Shown: positions 1-9,339, counted from the first letter of the stretch. The stretch: DNA of 64,000 nt from Aliiruegeria sabulilitoris (GCF_001558155.1 NZ_LOAS01000011.1:62001-126000); one strand, 5' to 3'. A program made the numbers and translations. The notes: generated by a model not told the origin, from the letters alone.

Positions 1-1588
1 CCGCGGCGATCGACAGGCCGGCAATGCCGCAGGCCATGGTGCGCAGGATGTCGCGGTCGTGCAGCGCCATTTCGATCCGCTCATAGGCGTAGCGGTCATG
101 CATGTAGTGGATGACGTTCAGCGCCTTGACATAGGTCTTGGCGAGCCAGTCCATGGCGATCTCGAACTTGGCGACAACTTCGTCATATTCGAGCACATCG
201 CCGGTGATCGGCTCCAGCCCCGAGGCAACCAACTGGCCGGACTTCTCGTCCACACCGCCGTTGATCGCGTAGAGCAGAACCTTGGCAAGGTTGGCGCGGG
301 CGCCGAAGAACTGCATCTGCTTGCCGATGGCCATGGCCGAAACACAGCAGGCGATGCCGTAGTCGTCGCCCCATTTCGGACGCATCAGGTCATCGTTCTC
401 GTACTGGATGGCCGAGGTGTCCTTGGAGACCTTGGCGCAGAAATCCTTGAAACCGCGCGGCAGCTTGGAGGACCAGAGCACCGTCAGGTTCGGCTCCGGC
501 GCCGGGCCGAGGTTGTAGAGCGTATGCAGGATCCGCATGGACGTCTTGGAGACCAGCGTGCGGCCATCCTTGCCCATGCCGCCGATGGCTTCGGTTACCC
601 AGGTCGGGTCGCCCGAGAACAGCTCGTCATAGTCCGGCGTACGCAGGAAGCGGATGATGCGCAGCTTGATGACCATGTCGTCGATCATCTCCTGCGCGGC
701 TTCCTCGGTCAGCGTGCCCTGGGCGAAGTCGCGCTCGATATAGATATCCAGGAAGGTCGAGATCCGGCCAATGGACATGGCCGCGCCGTTCTGTTCTTTC
801 ACCGCCGCAAGGTAGGCCAGATAGGTGAACTGGATCGCTTCACGGGCGGTCTCGGCCGGTTTCGACATGTCGATCCCGTATTTCAGGCCCATCTCGCGCA
901 GCTCTTCCAGCGCGCGATATTGCTCGGACAGCTCCTCGCGGTCGCGGATCGTGTCTTCGTCGAAGACGGCGTCGTCCAGCTCGCGATGCTCGCGCTGCTT
1001 GTCTTCCTTGAGGAAATCGATTCCATACAGCGCCACCCGGCGATAGTCGCCGATGATCCGGCCGCGGCCATAGGCATCCGGCAGGCCGGTGATCACGCCC
1101 GATTTCCGGCAGGCGATGATGTCGGGGGAGTAGACGTCGAACACGCCCTGGTTGTGGCTCTTGCGGTACTTGGTCCAGATCTCGTGGACCGTCTCGTCCG
1201 TCTTGAAACCATAGGCCTCAAGCCCGTTCTCGACCATGCGCAGCCCGCCATTCGGCATGATGGCGCGCTTGAGCGGCGCATCGGTCTGCAGGCCGACGAT
1301 GATCTCCAGATCCTTGTTGATATAGCCGGCATCATGCGCGGTGATGGTCGAGGGCTTGTCGGCAGAGACATCCAGAACGCCCGCCGCACGCTCCTTTTTC
1401 AGCAATTCGCCCAGTTCGGCCCAAAGCGCCGTCGTGCGTTCGGTCGGCCCCGCCAGGAAGCTGTCATTGCCTTCATACGGCGTGTAGTTCTCCTGAATGA
1501 AGCCGCGCACATCCACCTTGCTGCGCCAGGCGCCGTCGGAGAATCCATCCCAGGGATCGGAAATTGTGCTTTGAGTCATGACGTTCAT
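1..1588 (-). CDS. pflB: Pyruvate formate-lyase (formate C-acetyltransferase), 3' part cut by window edge
   Basis: Glycyl-radical enzyme converting pyruvate and CoA to acetyl-CoA and formate in anaerobic or fermentative metabolism. The visible 529 codons read as a typical PflB N-terminus and core. The adjacent active-site cysteines lie in the motif GIACCVSAM at residues 414-415, matching Cys418-Cys419 of the E. coli enzyme. The C-terminal glycyl-radical loop would lie beyond position 1, so activity cannot be judged. The ATG at 1588 was chosen because AGGAG stands 6 nt upstream. An internal ATG nine bases later (1579) is possible. No activase gene (pflA) is visible on this side. The long open frame on the opposite strand is a GC-driven shadow. 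Confidence 0.96.
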   Translation of the reverse strand, partial: MNVMTQSTISDPWDGFSDGAWRSKVDVRGFIQENYTPYEGNDSFLAGPTERTTALWAELGELLKKERAAGVLDVSADKPSTITAHDAGYINKDLEIIVGLQTDAPLKRAIMPNGGLRMVENGLEAYGFKTDETVHEIWTKYRKSHNQGVFDVYSPDIIACRKSGVITGLPDAYGRGRIIGDYRRVALYGIDFLKEDKQREHRELDDAVFDEDTIRDREELSEQYRALEELREMGLKYGIDMSKPAETAREAIQFTYLAYLAAVKEQNGAAMSIGRISTFLDIYIERDFAQGTLTEEAAQEMIDDMVIKLRIIRFLRTPDYDELFSGDPTWVTEAIGGMGKDGRTLVSKTSMRILHTLYNLGPAPEPNLTVLWSSKLPRGFKDFCAKVSKDTSAIQYENDDLMRPKWGDDYGIACCVSAMAIGKQMQFFGARANLAKVLLYAINGGVDEKSGQLVASGLEPITGDVLEYDEVVAKFEIAMDWLAKTYVKALNVIHYMHDRYAYERIEMALHDRDILRTMACGIAGLSIAA

Positions 1589-2224
1589 TCTCGTCTCCTG
1601 ACGATCCATTGCGCGAAACTGCTCCGCGACAGTCCTTGAAATCCGAACCGGGTCCTGAAGGCATCAAACCGCACCAGCCACTTGGCGCCCTCTCGTCCCT
1701 TACGTAACGGCATCACGCCGCGTTGCGACAAACATAGGGTCAGTCAGGATAATGCTTCAATTACCCTTGTTTCCGGTAACATATTTTTTTCCATTTAATT
1801 TCAATATGATGCCAGATCGGTTGAGGCGGCATTGCGCCCCTTGCATAGAATGATTCGAGTAATCTCGTTTCGTTCAACCGTCATCCAAATGCGGAAAATT
1901 ACTTAGCGACACATTACAACCGCCACAGCGGAAAAAACGAAAGATCCTGTCTCCCCGGAATTTCGCTCTCCGCAGAAGGGAACCCGTGGGAAATGGCCGA
2001 ATCTCTGAAGAAAAACGTCGCCAAGTTACAACGGATGCACAGTTTTTCATCACTACACTCGCACAGACCGCAACCGGGCCGAAGCCGTCCGGAGCGACCT
2101 AGATCCCCCGTTGGAATCGTCAGCGCCGTCAGGCCAGTGATCGTATGCGGACTACGGTCGCTCACTTCATGCAGGAACGCCAACAATCACAAACTTCGCA
2201 AGGGTTCTGTCGGGCTTGGAATCC
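1589..2224. other. Intergenic region upstream of pflB, 636 bp
   Basis: No convincing gene is seen here. It must carry the pflB promoter. It is AT-richer than its surroundings around 1740-1900. An inverted repeat, TTACC-N9-GGTAA, lies at 1761-1779. I could not find a good FNR-type TTGAT-N4-ATCAA box, so oxygen control is not shown by the sequence. Short open frames here, for example minus strand 1914-2186, lack a credible ribosome site or recognisable family. Confidence 0.5.
1761..1779. promoter_or_regulatory. Inverted repeat TTACC-N9-GGTAA, candidate operator
   Basis: Perfect 5-bp arms separated by 9 nt, about 170 nt upstream of the pflB start, in an AT-rich stretch. It could be a dimeric regulator site. 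No known consensus is claimed; a chance occurrence is possible. Confidence 0.25.
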
Positions 2225-2298
2225 TGGAGCGGGTAGACGGAATCGAACCGACATAGCCTGCTTGGAAGGCAGGGGCTTTACCATTAAGCTATACCCGC
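2225..2298 (-). tRNA. tRNA-Gly (anticodon TCC)
   Basis: The 74-nt minus-strand sequence folds as a cloverleaf. The 7-bp acceptor stem is GCGGGTA/TACCCGC, the discriminator base is U, and the 3' CCA is encoded. The anticodon arm is CCTGC-CTTCCAA-GCAGG with anticodon TCC, and the T arm contains GGTTCGATTCC. It decodes GGA and probably other glycine codons. It stands alone between chrR and pflB. Confidence 0.97.
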
Positions 2299-2495
2299 TC
2301 TGGGTTTTGATTGCTTATTTCATGGGCCAAGCGCGGTCAAGCGTCGGCTGACGTTTCCTTGCGGGGATGATGAAGACACGCGCCTCGGAGGCCTTGGCCG
2401 GAAGCGAGCGCACCGAGTACAAACAACTCAAACACAGACCGGCCCGGATACGCCGCGCCAATAACTGGCACCCGACCGGTTCTATGGACCGAAAG

Positions 2496-3131
2496 TCAGA
2501 TACGGAAAATCGGCTGTAGGAGCCGCGGCAGGAATGCATTGAACCGCAACGGCGCTTCCGTCGCCGCGAGGCAGATGCATGCGGCGCCCGGGTCGGCAAT
2601 GGGCGTGTGTTCGACATCGTCATCGGCGATCTCGATATCGCCGACCCCGAAATGCCCGGTCTCGTCGCTGAAGCTTCCTTGCAGGACAAGGGTCAGCTCA
2701 AGGCCGCTATGCCCATGGTCCGGGACCGCCATACCCGGCGGGATCTGGAGAAGCCTGACGGACCCCTCGGCCCCGTGGGACAGGATGCATTGGCGCACGC
2801 CAGCGCCAAGCTTCTTCCAGCTCGGTTGACGGCCCTTGAGAGCCTCCATCACCGGGCCCGGGTAGATCCCGGAGCGTGAATACTCCGGAACCGGGGCTTC
2901 CGGCAGGTCCAGCAGATCCAGAACACTCGACTTCAGGTCCCGGGACAGCTCGACATCCGGACTTGCCTCGATCAACTCGCCGCCGATCATCTGGTGCGCT
3001 TCGAGGGCCGCGCGGCACTCCAAGCACATCGAGACATGGGTCGCGACCACGGCCGCCAAGGGATGCGACAAGTTGCCCGAAGCATATGCCAGCAAGAGAT
3101 GGTCAGGGATATGATGCTGAATCGATGTCAT
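2496..3131 (-). CDS. chrR: ChrR-type zinc anti-sigma factor (cupin), partner of RpoE
   Basis: Anti-sigma factor that holds RpoE inactive until singlet oxygen or organic peroxides trigger its release. The 211-aa protein has the N-terminal zinc anti-sigma domain with ligands H6 or H7, H32, C36 and C39 (HVSMCLEC). These match the H6/H31/C35/C38 set known for Rhodobacter sphaeroides ChrR. A C-terminal cupin follows, with H139, H141, E145 and H175 (PDHGHSGLE...VEH), the metal site needed for the singlet-oxygen response in that protein. The start ATG at 3131 is one base past the rpoE stop, implying translational coupling. Longer in-frame versions would run into rpoE. Confidence 0.95.
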   Translation of the reverse strand: MTSIQHHIPDHLLLAYASGNLSHPLAAVVATHVSMCLECRAALEAHQMIGGELIEASPDVELSRDLKSSVLDLLDLPEAPVPEYSRSGIYPGPVMEALKGRQPSWKKLGAGVRQCILSHGAEGSVRLLQIPPGMAVPDHGHSGLELTLVLQGSFSDETGHFGVGDIEIADDDVEHTPIADPGAACICLAATEAPLRFNAFLPRLLQPIFRI

Positions 3132-3132
3132 T

Positions 3133-3765
3133 TTAGCGCAAACCCCGCAATTCGTGCCGCAGCCGTTCCAGTCCAAGCCGGATCCGCGATTTCACGGTTC
3201 CGAGCGGCAAACCCGTTTGTTGCTGGATCTCCGCGTGAGACAACTCGCCCAGATAGGCTTTTTCGATCAAGTCCCGCTGATCCTCGCCGAGGCGTGAGAT
3301 GGCCAATTTCAGTACCCGTGTTTCCTGTTCAAGCGCCAGTATCTGGCCTGCATCCGGTTCCGTGTTCGGCTCTTCCTTGAGAGCCTCCGGAACGGGGCGC
3401 CGCTCCTTGCGCTTGATGTCTATGTGACGATTACGGGCGATCTGGTAGATCCAGGCCGAAACCTGCGCCCGGTGCGGATCGAAATGCGACGCTTTCCGCC
3501 AGACCGTCAGCATGACGTCCTGAACGATTTCCTCTGCCTGATCCGCTGTCGTTCCAGACCGCATGATGAACCCCTTGAGCCGTGGAGCGAAGTGATCGAA
3601 CAGCGCCCCGAAGGACTCGCGGCAACGCCTGTCGCGAACGGCAAGCATCCACACTGTTTCCACCGACGCTTCCATGTCTGGTTCAGAACCCAATTTCACG
3701 CTCTCCTCAGCCCCTGAGCAGTAATGGGCAGGCGTATCGTGAATATCAAGAACTTCGGTCAGCAT
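3133..3765 (-). CDS. rpoE: ECF sigma factor RpoE (group 11)
   Basis: Sigma factor of the singlet-oxygen/oxidative stress response, controlled by the following chrR. The 210-aa reading shows sigma region 2 at about residues 48-115 (LFDHFAPRLKGFIMRSG...DVMLTVWRKA) and region 4 at about 150-205 (LGEDQRDLIEKAYLGELSHAEI...GTVKSRIRLGLERL). An autoregulatory promoter (TGATCC-N18-TAAACG) sits so close that the -10 ends 4 nt before the ATG at 3765, so that start would be leaderless. Alternatives are GTG 3699 (AGGAG only 3 nt away) and ATG 3675, which would give 180 aa. Identity is certain; the start is not. Confidence 0.94.
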   Translation of the reverse strand: MLTEVLDIHDTPAHYCSGAEESVKLGSEPDMEASVETVWMLAVRDRRCRESFGALFDHFAPRLKGFIMRSGTTADQAEEIVQDVMLTVWRKASHFDPHRAQVSAWIYQIARNRHIDIKRKERRPVPEALKEEPNTEPDAGQILALEQETRVLKLAISRLGEDQRDLIEKAYLGELSHAEIQQQTGLPLGTVKSRIRLGLERLRHELRGLR

Positions 3766-3769
3766 GGTT

Positions 3770-3799
3770 CGTTTACGTTCCGTTGCCGGGAGCGGATCA
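3770..3799 (-). promoter_or_regulatory. RpoE (ECF11) promoter of rpoE-chrR
   Basis: Minus strand: -35 TGATCC at 3799-3794, an 18-bp spacer ending in CG, then -10 TAAACG at 3775-3770. It matches the group 11 ECF promoter type and the other sites in this window. Implies positive autoregulation. The -10 lies 4 nt from the ATG at 3765. Confidence 0.8.
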
Positions 3800-3887
3800 C
3801 AAAATTTTTTGAACATCGCCGCTGCGTGGACGGCCACGCCAGCAGCGAGCCATGCTTAGATTTGCAGACGGTGCCCTGGTTGGCCGA

Positions 3888-4415
3888 TCACAGCTTTTCG
3901 AACATGATGATCGCCTCGCCGAGAGTGACACCGAAGCGCGAGACATAGGCCCGGTTCAGAAGGCGGTCATCCGTCATCAGCCACATCCAGTCGTCGAAAT
4001 CGACCCGCATGGTGCCATTTCGGCCCGGCAGGTCGATACGGTAGACCCAGTTGAAGCTGTCACCACGCTCGACGCCCTTGGCCTCACCCAGCACACCGGG
4101 AGCCGTTCCGGTCCAGCTGTCTTCGCCGGTCTTGGTGAGCGTCCAGATCCGTTGTTCGGTCTCGCCATCGTCATAGGTGAAATCTTCGACCAGACGCAGC
4201 GTGTTGCCGTCCCAGGTGCCGTCGATCTCGACAATGAAGCGTCGTTGCACGGTTCCGAACCGGTCCTGGAACTGACCATGGGCAATCGTCCGGCCTTCGA
4301 AGAATTCCTCGAGGTTGAGTTGCCTGTCCGAAAGCACATCATCCTTCGGCCCGGGCCGTCCGGAACAGGCGGCAAGGGTCACAAGCAAGGCAATCGCGAG
4401 AAGAGTTCTGATCAT
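3888..4415 (-). CDS. DUF3833 family lipoprotein
   Basis: Predicted lipoprotein of unknown function. The 175-aa protein begins with a short hydrophobic signal ending in a lipobox (VTLAAC, Cys17), so it should be anchored in the inner or outer membrane. The body resembles the DUF3833 fold, including the paired DGTWDGNTLRLVEDF and DDWMWLMTDDRLLNRAYVSRFG segments, and is a paralogue of the next upstream gene. It is the last gene of the operon starting at 9204, just before rpoE. ATG 4415 was chosen because it opens directly into the signal peptide; upstream in-frame ATGs add charged residues. Its context suggests a membrane-lipid role under RpoE control. Confidence 0.85.
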   Translation of the reverse strand: MIRTLLAIALLVTLAACSGRPGPKDDVLSDRQLNLEEFFEGRTIAHGQFQDRFGTVQRRFIVEIDGTWDGNTLRLVEDFTYDDGETEQRIWTLTKTGEDSWTGTAPGVLGEAKGVERGDSFNWVYRIDLPGRNGTMRVDFDDWMWLMTDDRLLNRAYVSRFGVTLGEAIIMFEKL

Positions 4416-4437
4416 GATACGTCCCATTTTGCTGGAC

Positions 4438-5022
4438 CTATTGCGCTGCAATGGATTGACGGGCCTCGGAGGGATCGGGCCGCATCGTGGCGATCAGCTC
4501 CGCCACCTTGATGCCGAACTTTCGCATCTCGGAACGGTTCATGATCGCGCCATCCTCGGTGAGATAGAGCCAGTCGGTCACATTCAACACATGCCCGCCG
4601 GCATCTTCGGGCAGACGAATGCGGTAGCGCATCATCACCGTGGAGCCCGAGACCTCACCGGTCGCCGTTCCCTCGATATCGTCGGCCGTTGCTGTGAACT
4701 CCTTGTCGGAGACCAATGTGAGGAACCACTTTCGCTGCATGCGCTTGCCGTTGGAATAGGTGAAGTCCTCGCTCAACGTGCCGGTGTTGCCCTCCCATTC
4801 GCCATGCATCTGCGCGACGAAACTGTTGGTCATCCGGCCGTTGGGACCATAGATCAACCCCTCTGACAGGATCGGCCCGTTCAGAACCGTTTGCAGGTCG
4901 AATTCGGGGGAGGTCGCGGCATAATCCGCGGGCCGCTGGGCGCGGAAGCTCAGCAAAAGCGAGCGCGCGGACATGATGGTGACAGCGCCAATGACCAATA
5001 TCAGGAGGATCGTCATCTTCAT
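4438..5022 (-). CDS. DUF3833 family protein, membrane-anchored
   Basis: A 194-aa protein of unknown function with one N-terminal hydrophobic segment (about residues 3-17, no lipobox cysteine), probably an inner-membrane anchor. The soluble part resembles the DUF3833 lipoprotein encoded next to it (GEWEGNTGTLSEDFTYSNGKRMQRKW; TDWLYLTEDGAIMNRSEMRKFG), so the pair looks like an old duplication in which one copy became a lipoprotein. The start ATG 5022 overlaps the stop of the carrier gene by 4 bp (ATGA) and has GGAG upstream. Homologues stand near rpoE-chrR in R. sphaeroides (from memory). Confidence 0.85.
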   Translation of the reverse strand: MKMTILLILVIGAVTIMSARSLLLSFRAQRPADYAATSPEFDLQTVLNGPILSEGLIYGPNGRMTNSFVAQMHGEWEGNTGTLSEDFTYSNGKRMQRKWFLTLVSDKEFTATADDIEGTATGEVSGSTVMMRYRIRLPEDAGGHVLNVTDWLYLTEDGAIMNRSEMRKFGIKVAELIATMRPDPSEARQSIAAQ

Positions 5023-6284
5023 CGGGGAGGCTCCTCGGTTGGAAGCGCCAGGACGAAGGCCATGGCGAGGAATTTCAGCAGGCAGGGGATGATTGCATAG
5101 GCAATGGTCAGCGCACGCAGGGCGCCGGGAGTGTTTTCCTGCCCGGGGGTGAAACCGCTGGATTGCAGGGCGGGCAGGACAAGAAAGGCGGCGAGTGCCA
5201 GTCCCAGCTTACCGGCAAAGGACCAGATGCCGAAGGCTGCGGAGGCATTGAGTCCGGCCCGGCTCAGAGCAATTGAAAACATCGCCGGCAGGACCACCAT
5301 GTCCGCGCCGAGCGCCGCACCGGAAACGATGCAGATCAGGGCGAATGCGACGCCCTGACCCGGGCCGAGGAAGGCGGCGCCGACAAAGCCCAGAATGGCC
5401 AGAGGCATGGCGATCAGCAACACGGCGCGGGGGCCAATACGGTTGCTAAGCCGCGCCCACCCCGGCACGCTCAGCCCGGCACAGAGGAAAAACAGGAGCA
5501 AGAAGGGCCCAGCCATGCCGGAGAGCGCGAGCCTGTCCTCCACGAAGAACAGGAACAGCGTCGAGGTGATCGCGACGGGCAGACTGTTGACCAGAGCAAG
5601 CGCCAGCAGGCGCAGCGCCCCCGCCTCGCGAAGCCCCGAAATCGTCAATTGCGAGCCGGGGCGCACAGGACGGCGCCACATCGGCAGGGTTGCCGCGGCG
5701 ACGATGCAGGCTATGCCGCCGAGCATCAGGCCAAAAGCGCGGTAACCCGAAAGCTCCCCGCCCGAGCCGGCCAGCAGCGCCGGCGCCATCGCGGCAAGCA
5801 CAACACCGGCCAGCATGCCCGCTTCGCGCCAGGCCGCGAGGGTCAACAGCGCACGCGGCTCCGAGCTGCCGGCGAGCGTGGCGCTGCGTCCGTAGAGCAG
5901 TATCATCCCGAGGCTGTAGGCCGAGAAGAGAAACACCAGCACCGCAATCAATTGCCAGAGCACATACGTTCCCGACTCCAGAATGAACAGGAGGGGAAAA
6001 CCGAGCGCCAGCCCGGCTGCGGCCAGCATCGCGAAAACCGGCTGCGCATTTGGCCAGCGGTCGATGGCCCAGCCAAGGGCCGGGTCTTGCACAAGATCCA
6101 CGAGCCGGATTGCCATCAGCAGGGTTCCGATCGCCGCAAGCCCGATTTCAAGGTGGACGGAAGCAAAGCGCGGCAGGTGGATGTAGAGCGGAAGCCCGGC
6201 CGCCGCGAGCATGAGCGCATAAAGGCTCACGCGCGGATAGGCCTGCGCGACGCGCACCGGCTCTGCCTGGGCGAGTTCGCTCAT
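5019..6284 (-). CDS. GPH/MFS-family membrane carrier in the RpoE-linked lipid operon
   Basis: A 421-aa integral membrane protein with about 12 hydrophobic segments. The motif RLVDLVQDPALGWAIDRWPNA in the first half is typical of glycoside-pentoside-hexuronide:cation symporters. The substrate is unknown. Its position between a chalcone-isomerase-like exported protein and DUF3833 proteins, with 4-bp overlaps on both sides (6281-6284 and 5019-5022), argues for a role in the same process. That process probably handles a modified fatty acid or lipid rather than a sugar; this is inference from context only. Confidence 0.85.
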   Translation of the reverse strand: MSELAQAEPVRVAQAYPRVSLYALMLAAAGLPLYIHLPRFASVHLEIGLAAIGTLLMAIRLVDLVQDPALGWAIDRWPNAQPVFAMLAAAGLALGFPLLFILESGTYVLWQLIAVLVFLFSAYSLGMILLYGRSATLAGSSEPRALLTLAAWREAGMLAGVVLAAMAPALLAGSGGELSGYRAFGLMLGGIACIVAAATLPMWRRPVRPGSQLTISGLREAGALRLLALALVNSLPVAITSTLFLFFVEDRLALSGMAGPFLLLFFLCAGLSVPGWARLSNRIGPRAVLLIAMPLAILGFVGAAFLGPGQGVAFALICIVSGAALGADMVVLPAMFSIALSRAGLNASAAFGIWSFAGKLGLALAAFLVLPALQSSGFTPGQENTPGALRALTIAYAIIPCLLKFLAMAFVLALPTEEPPR

Positions 6285-6775
6285 TGTCCGAGCAGTTTTC
6301 GGGTGAAGCTTGCGGAGCGGCTATTCTCGCCAAGGAAGATGCCCATGAAGCGATAGGTGATCTGCGGATACGAAAAGGTGCAAGTCTGGGTGCCATTCAG
6401 CCGGAAAGAGATCCGGTCCGGACCGTTCGTCACGGCGAGGTAGCGGTCGCCCTTGCGCACGTCGGAGAAGCAGGCTTCGAGCTGGGAACGCACCGGCAGA
6501 GGGGCGCCCGTGCGGTTTAACTCGCGCATCGTGCTCTCCACGAGGTCATATTGGGTGAAGTTGCGCAGGTAACGCAGCTCCAGCCCGAAATCCTGGTTCC
6601 AGTCGAGCGGCGCGCCGCCCTTGGTAAAGAGCCGCGCCTCGTAAACCGGGAACCCGAGGTGACGATAGACGGCACTGCCGCGCTCGCTGGCCCCCGAAAA
6701 CGCTGCGTCCGCGGAAGAAACCGATGCAACATTTGCGGCAAGCAGCGCGGCAATCAGCAGGACCCTACGAAGCAT
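6281..6775 (-). CDS. Exported chalcone-isomerase-like domain protein
   Basis: A 164-aa protein with a signal peptide (MLRRVLLIAALLAANVASVSSADA) followed by a chalcone-isomerase-like domain of the bacterial periplasmic type (GSAVYRHLGFPVYEARLFT ... SFRLNGTQTCTFSYPQITYRFMGIFLGENS). Related folds bind fatty acids, which suits its place after a Cfa-like methyltransferase, but its activity is unknown. ATG 6775 was chosen because GGAG stands 7 nt upstream and the signal peptide starts there. It overlaps the end of the methyltransferase gene by 11 bp and the next gene by 4 bp. Confidence 0.85.
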   Translation of the reverse strand: MLRRVLLIAALLAANVASVSSADAAFSGASERGSAVYRHLGFPVYEARLFTKGGAPLDWNQDFGLELRYLRNFTQYDLVESTMRELNRTGAPLPVRSQLEACFSDVRKGDRYLAVTNGPDRISFRLNGTQTCTFSYPQITYRFMGIFLGENSRSASFTRKLLGQ

Positions 6776-7925
6776 GTGCCAGCTCCACCTGAACGACATC
6801 CGTATGCCCGACCGCGAAGGAGGCAGCGCAGATTTCGAGGTAATACTGCCAGTTGCGAAAGAAGGACTCGTCATGGCCAAGCGCGATGATCCGACGTTTC
6901 TGCCGCGCCAGCCGCTCGGCCCAGATCCGGCAGGTCCTGCCATAGTCCTGACCGAAGGCGAAACTGTTCTGAACCGCCAGCCCTGCTGCGCGCGCCTGCT
7001 CGGCGATGACGCGATCCGACAGCAGCATGCCGCCCGGAAAAACGTATTGCCGGATGAAATCCGACGAATTGCGATAGGTCTCGAAAAACGCGTCCGGGAC
7101 GGTAATCGCCTGCACCAACGCCCGCCCGCCTTCGGCAAGGCTGCGCTGGATGGTACCAAAATAGCTCGGCCAGTAGCGTTCTCCGACCGCTTCGATCATT
7201 TCGATGGAGACAATGTTGTCATACTGCCCCTCGATATCGCGATAGTCCCGAAGCTGGATCTCGGCCCGCCCATCCAGACGCGCCTCTGCATAGCTCTGCT
7301 GATTGCGCGAAATCGTGACCGCGGACACGTCCCGACCCGTTTCGGCCGCATGTTCGGCGAAGCCACCCCAACCACAACCAATTTCCAGAACCCGGGCGCC
7401 TTCCGTAAGCCGTGACAGCGCGCGCGCATTCTTGCGCATCTGACCTTCGGCAAGGCTGTTGGTGCCATTGTCGAACAACGCCGACGAATAGGTCATGCCC
7501 TCGTCCAGCCAGAGCTGGTAGAACTCGTTGCCCACATCATAATGCGCGCGAATGTTGCGGCGAGCGCCGCGCCGGGAATTGGACCGCAGGACCGTATCCA
7601 CCAGCCGGAACTTGAACCGGTTGAACGCGCCCGCGTGGTCGTAGGAACCCATCTCTTCCCGGTTGCGCATCGCCAGTGTCACCAACCCCTCCACGGAAGG
7701 CGTGTCCCACATACCCTGCACATAGGCCTCGCCAAGCCCGACCTGTCCGTGCGCAGCGATGGCTGCAACGGCGGACCAGTCGCGGATCTCCATTTCAGCC
7801 TCGTCGCCGCGGCTGCCGAAGCGATAGGTCTCGCCGTCGGGTGTGCGGATGGTCAGGCGACCTTCGTTCAGGCGTTCACAGGTCGACAGGAATTCTGTCT
7901 TCAGTGCTTTCGAAGTCAGGTTCAT
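6765..7925 (-). CDS. Cyclopropane-fatty-acid-synthase-like SAM methyltransferase
   Basis: A 386-aa member of the Cfa family, which transfers a methyl(ene) group from S-adenosylmethionine to unsaturated acyl chains of phospholipids. SAM motif I is visible as VLEIGCGWGGFAEHA (about residue 193), preceded by the family segment AHYDVGNEFYQLWLDEGMTYSSALF. In R. sphaeroides, Cfa-like genes in the RpoE regulon make methyl-branched precursors of furan fatty acids (UfaM-type); that role here is inferred from the neighbours. The gene overlaps the upstream flavoprotein gene by 50 bp and the downstream gene by 11 bp. Confidence 0.93.
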   Translation of the reverse strand: MNLTSKALKTEFLSTCERLNEGRLTIRTPDGETYRFGSRGDEAEMEIRDWSAVAAIAAHGQVGLGEAYVQGMWDTPSVEGLVTLAMRNREEMGSYDHAGAFNRFKFRLVDTVLRSNSRRGARRNIRAHYDVGNEFYQLWLDEGMTYSSALFDNGTNSLAEGQMRKNARALSRLTEGARVLEIGCGWGGFAEHAAETGRDVSAVTISRNQQSYAEARLDGRAEIQLRDYRDIEGQYDNIVSIEMIEAVGERYWPSYFGTIQRSLAEGGRALVQAITVPDAFFETYRNSSDFIRQYVFPGGMLLSDRVIAEQARAAGLAVQNSFAFGQDYGRTCRIWAERLARQKRRIIALGHDESFFRNWQYYLEICAASFAVGHTDVVQVELAHAS

Positions 7926-9204
7926 TGCGTGAATCCTCTGTCTGTGTCGGGGTGAGCCTGCGTGTTATCCGCAACGCGCTGGCGATGCCGTCTTCGTGGA
8001 AGCCGTGGCGGTTATAGGCACCGGCGAACCATGTGTGGTTTTCGCCCTGGATCGCCTGCAATCCGCGCTGCGCCTTCAGCGCCGGACCGTCGAAAACCGG
8101 GTGGGCGAAGTCCTTGCGATCATACACCAAGTCATCGGGAATCTCCGAAGACGGGTTCAGAGTGACGAAGAGCGGATCGTTCTCGGGAATATTCTGCAGG
8201 CGATTCATCCAGTAGGTGACGCCAATCGCTCCGTCCTGCGAGCGATAGGCCCAGCTCGACCAGCAGGCACGACGCTTGGGCATCTGGGCCGGGTCCCTGT
8301 GCAGCACGGCGCTGTTGGTCTGGTAACGGATCGCACCGAGATGGGCGCGCTCCTCAGGCCGCGCATCAGCGCCGAGAATCGCGAGCGCCTGATCCGAATG
8401 GCAGGCCAGTATCACTTCGTCGAAAGCCTCCTCATGTCCGCCCGCGATCCGCAATTTGGCGCCAGATGCGTCGCGCGTGAGGCTGACAGCCGGAGCATTC
8501 AGACGGATCGAGACGCCACGCACCAGCAAGGAGGCTCGCAGACGGCTCACATATTCGATACTGCCGCCCTTCACCGTCCACCACTGGTGCTTACCGGTTC
8601 CCGCAAGCAACGCGTGGTTGCGGAAGAAACGCACAAGGGAACGCGCCGGGAAACGATCGACCTCGTCGACCGAGGTCGACCAGATCGCGCCGCACATCGG
8701 CATGAGATAGTAATCGCGGAACCAGCGGCCGAGATTCAGCTCCTCAACCAGTTCGCCGATCGTCACGCTGTCATCGCGCGCGGCCGCCTCGGCCCGTTTC
8801 CCGAACCGCAGAATATCGGACACCATGCCATAAAACTGCGGCCGCATCAGGTTGCTCCGCTGCGCCAGCAGACCGTTCAGGCTTCCAAGGCCGTATTCGA
8901 TGCGACCACCGTCAATACTCGCGCCGAAACTCATGTCGCTGCGGGTCACGGGAACGTCGAGATCGTGAAACAGCCTCGTCAGGTTGGGATAGGTCGCATA
9001 GTTGAACACGATGAAACCGGTATCGACCGGCTGATCGCCACGAAGCCCGGCAGTGACAGTACGGGCATGGCCGCCCAACCGGCTGCCTGCCTCGAAAAGG
9101 GTCACATCGTGGTGGGGCGAAAGGTAATAAGCCGCCGAAAGGCCAGAGATCCCAGCGCCGACAATGGCGATCTTTTTCCTCGGCAGTGGATGACAGTCGA
9201 ACAT
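7876..9204 (-). CDS. FAD-dependent amine-oxidase-like oxidoreductase, first gene of the RpoE-driven operon
   Basis: A 442-aa flavoprotein with the N-terminal dinucleotide fold IAIVGAGISGLSAAYYLSPHHDVTLFEAG and the conserved GGHARTV segment of the flavin amine oxidase/desaturase superfamily. Such proteins, usually beside DUF1365 and a Cfa-like enzyme, are thought to oxidise or desaturate acyl chains (compare UfaD/UfaO of furan-fatty-acid synthesis). An assignment to one named enzyme would be a guess. A G-rich ribosome site (GGGGGCC) precedes ATG 9204. A group 11 ECF promoter with the correct geometry lies at 9229-9258, giving a short leader of roughly 18 nt. Confidence 0.92.
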   Translation of the reverse strand: MFDCHPLPRKKIAIVGAGISGLSAAYYLSPHHDVTLFEAGSRLGGHARTVTAGLRGDQPVDTGFIVFNYATYPNLTRLFHDLDVPVTRSDMSFGASIDGGRIEYGLGSLNGLLAQRSNLMRPQFYGMVSDILRFGKRAEAAARDDSVTIGELVEELNLGRWFRDYYLMPMCGAIWSTSVDEVDRFPARSLVRFFRNHALLAGTGKHQWWTVKGGSIEYVSRLRASLLVRGVSIRLNAPAVSLTRDASGAKLRIAGGHEEAFDEVILACHSDQALAILGADARPEERAHLGAIRYQTNSAVLHRDPAQMPKRRACWSSWAYRSQDGAIGVTYWMNRLQNIPENDPLFVTLNPSSEIPDDLVYDRKDFAHPVFDGPALKAQRGLQAIQGENHTWFAGAYNRHGFHEDGIASALRITRRLTPTQTEDSRNEPDFESTEDRIPVDL

Positions 9205-9228
9205 GTGGCCCCCAAGCAGTGTTTCGAA

Positions 9229-9258
9229 ACAATACGGTGGTTGTACTGGATCGGATCA
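9229..9258 (-). promoter_or_regulatory. RpoE (ECF11) promoter of the flavoprotein-Cfa operon
   Basis: Minus strand: -35 TGATCC at 9258-9253, 18-bp spacer ending in CG, -10 TATTGT at 9234-9229. Same spacing and CG-TA junction as the rpoE and gpx promoters. The predicted start is about 18 nt upstream of ATG 9204. Confidence 0.8.
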
Positions 9259-9339
9259 CAAATACATGCGCGTTGCCTGTCGAACGTCGGATCCCTAGGA
9301 TCGAAATAGAACGGCCCGCCACAAGTTTCCAAGAAAATT

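Noticed and set aside
59-1639. Long plus-strand open frame of 526 codons opposite pflB
   Set aside because: The minus strand reads as intact PflB with active-site cysteines; the plus frame is a codon-bias shadow with no ribosome site or family.
1914-2186. Small minus-strand frame of 90 codons between pflB and the tRNA
   Set aside because: No ribosome site, no known family, and it overlaps the likely promoter region; not enough support.
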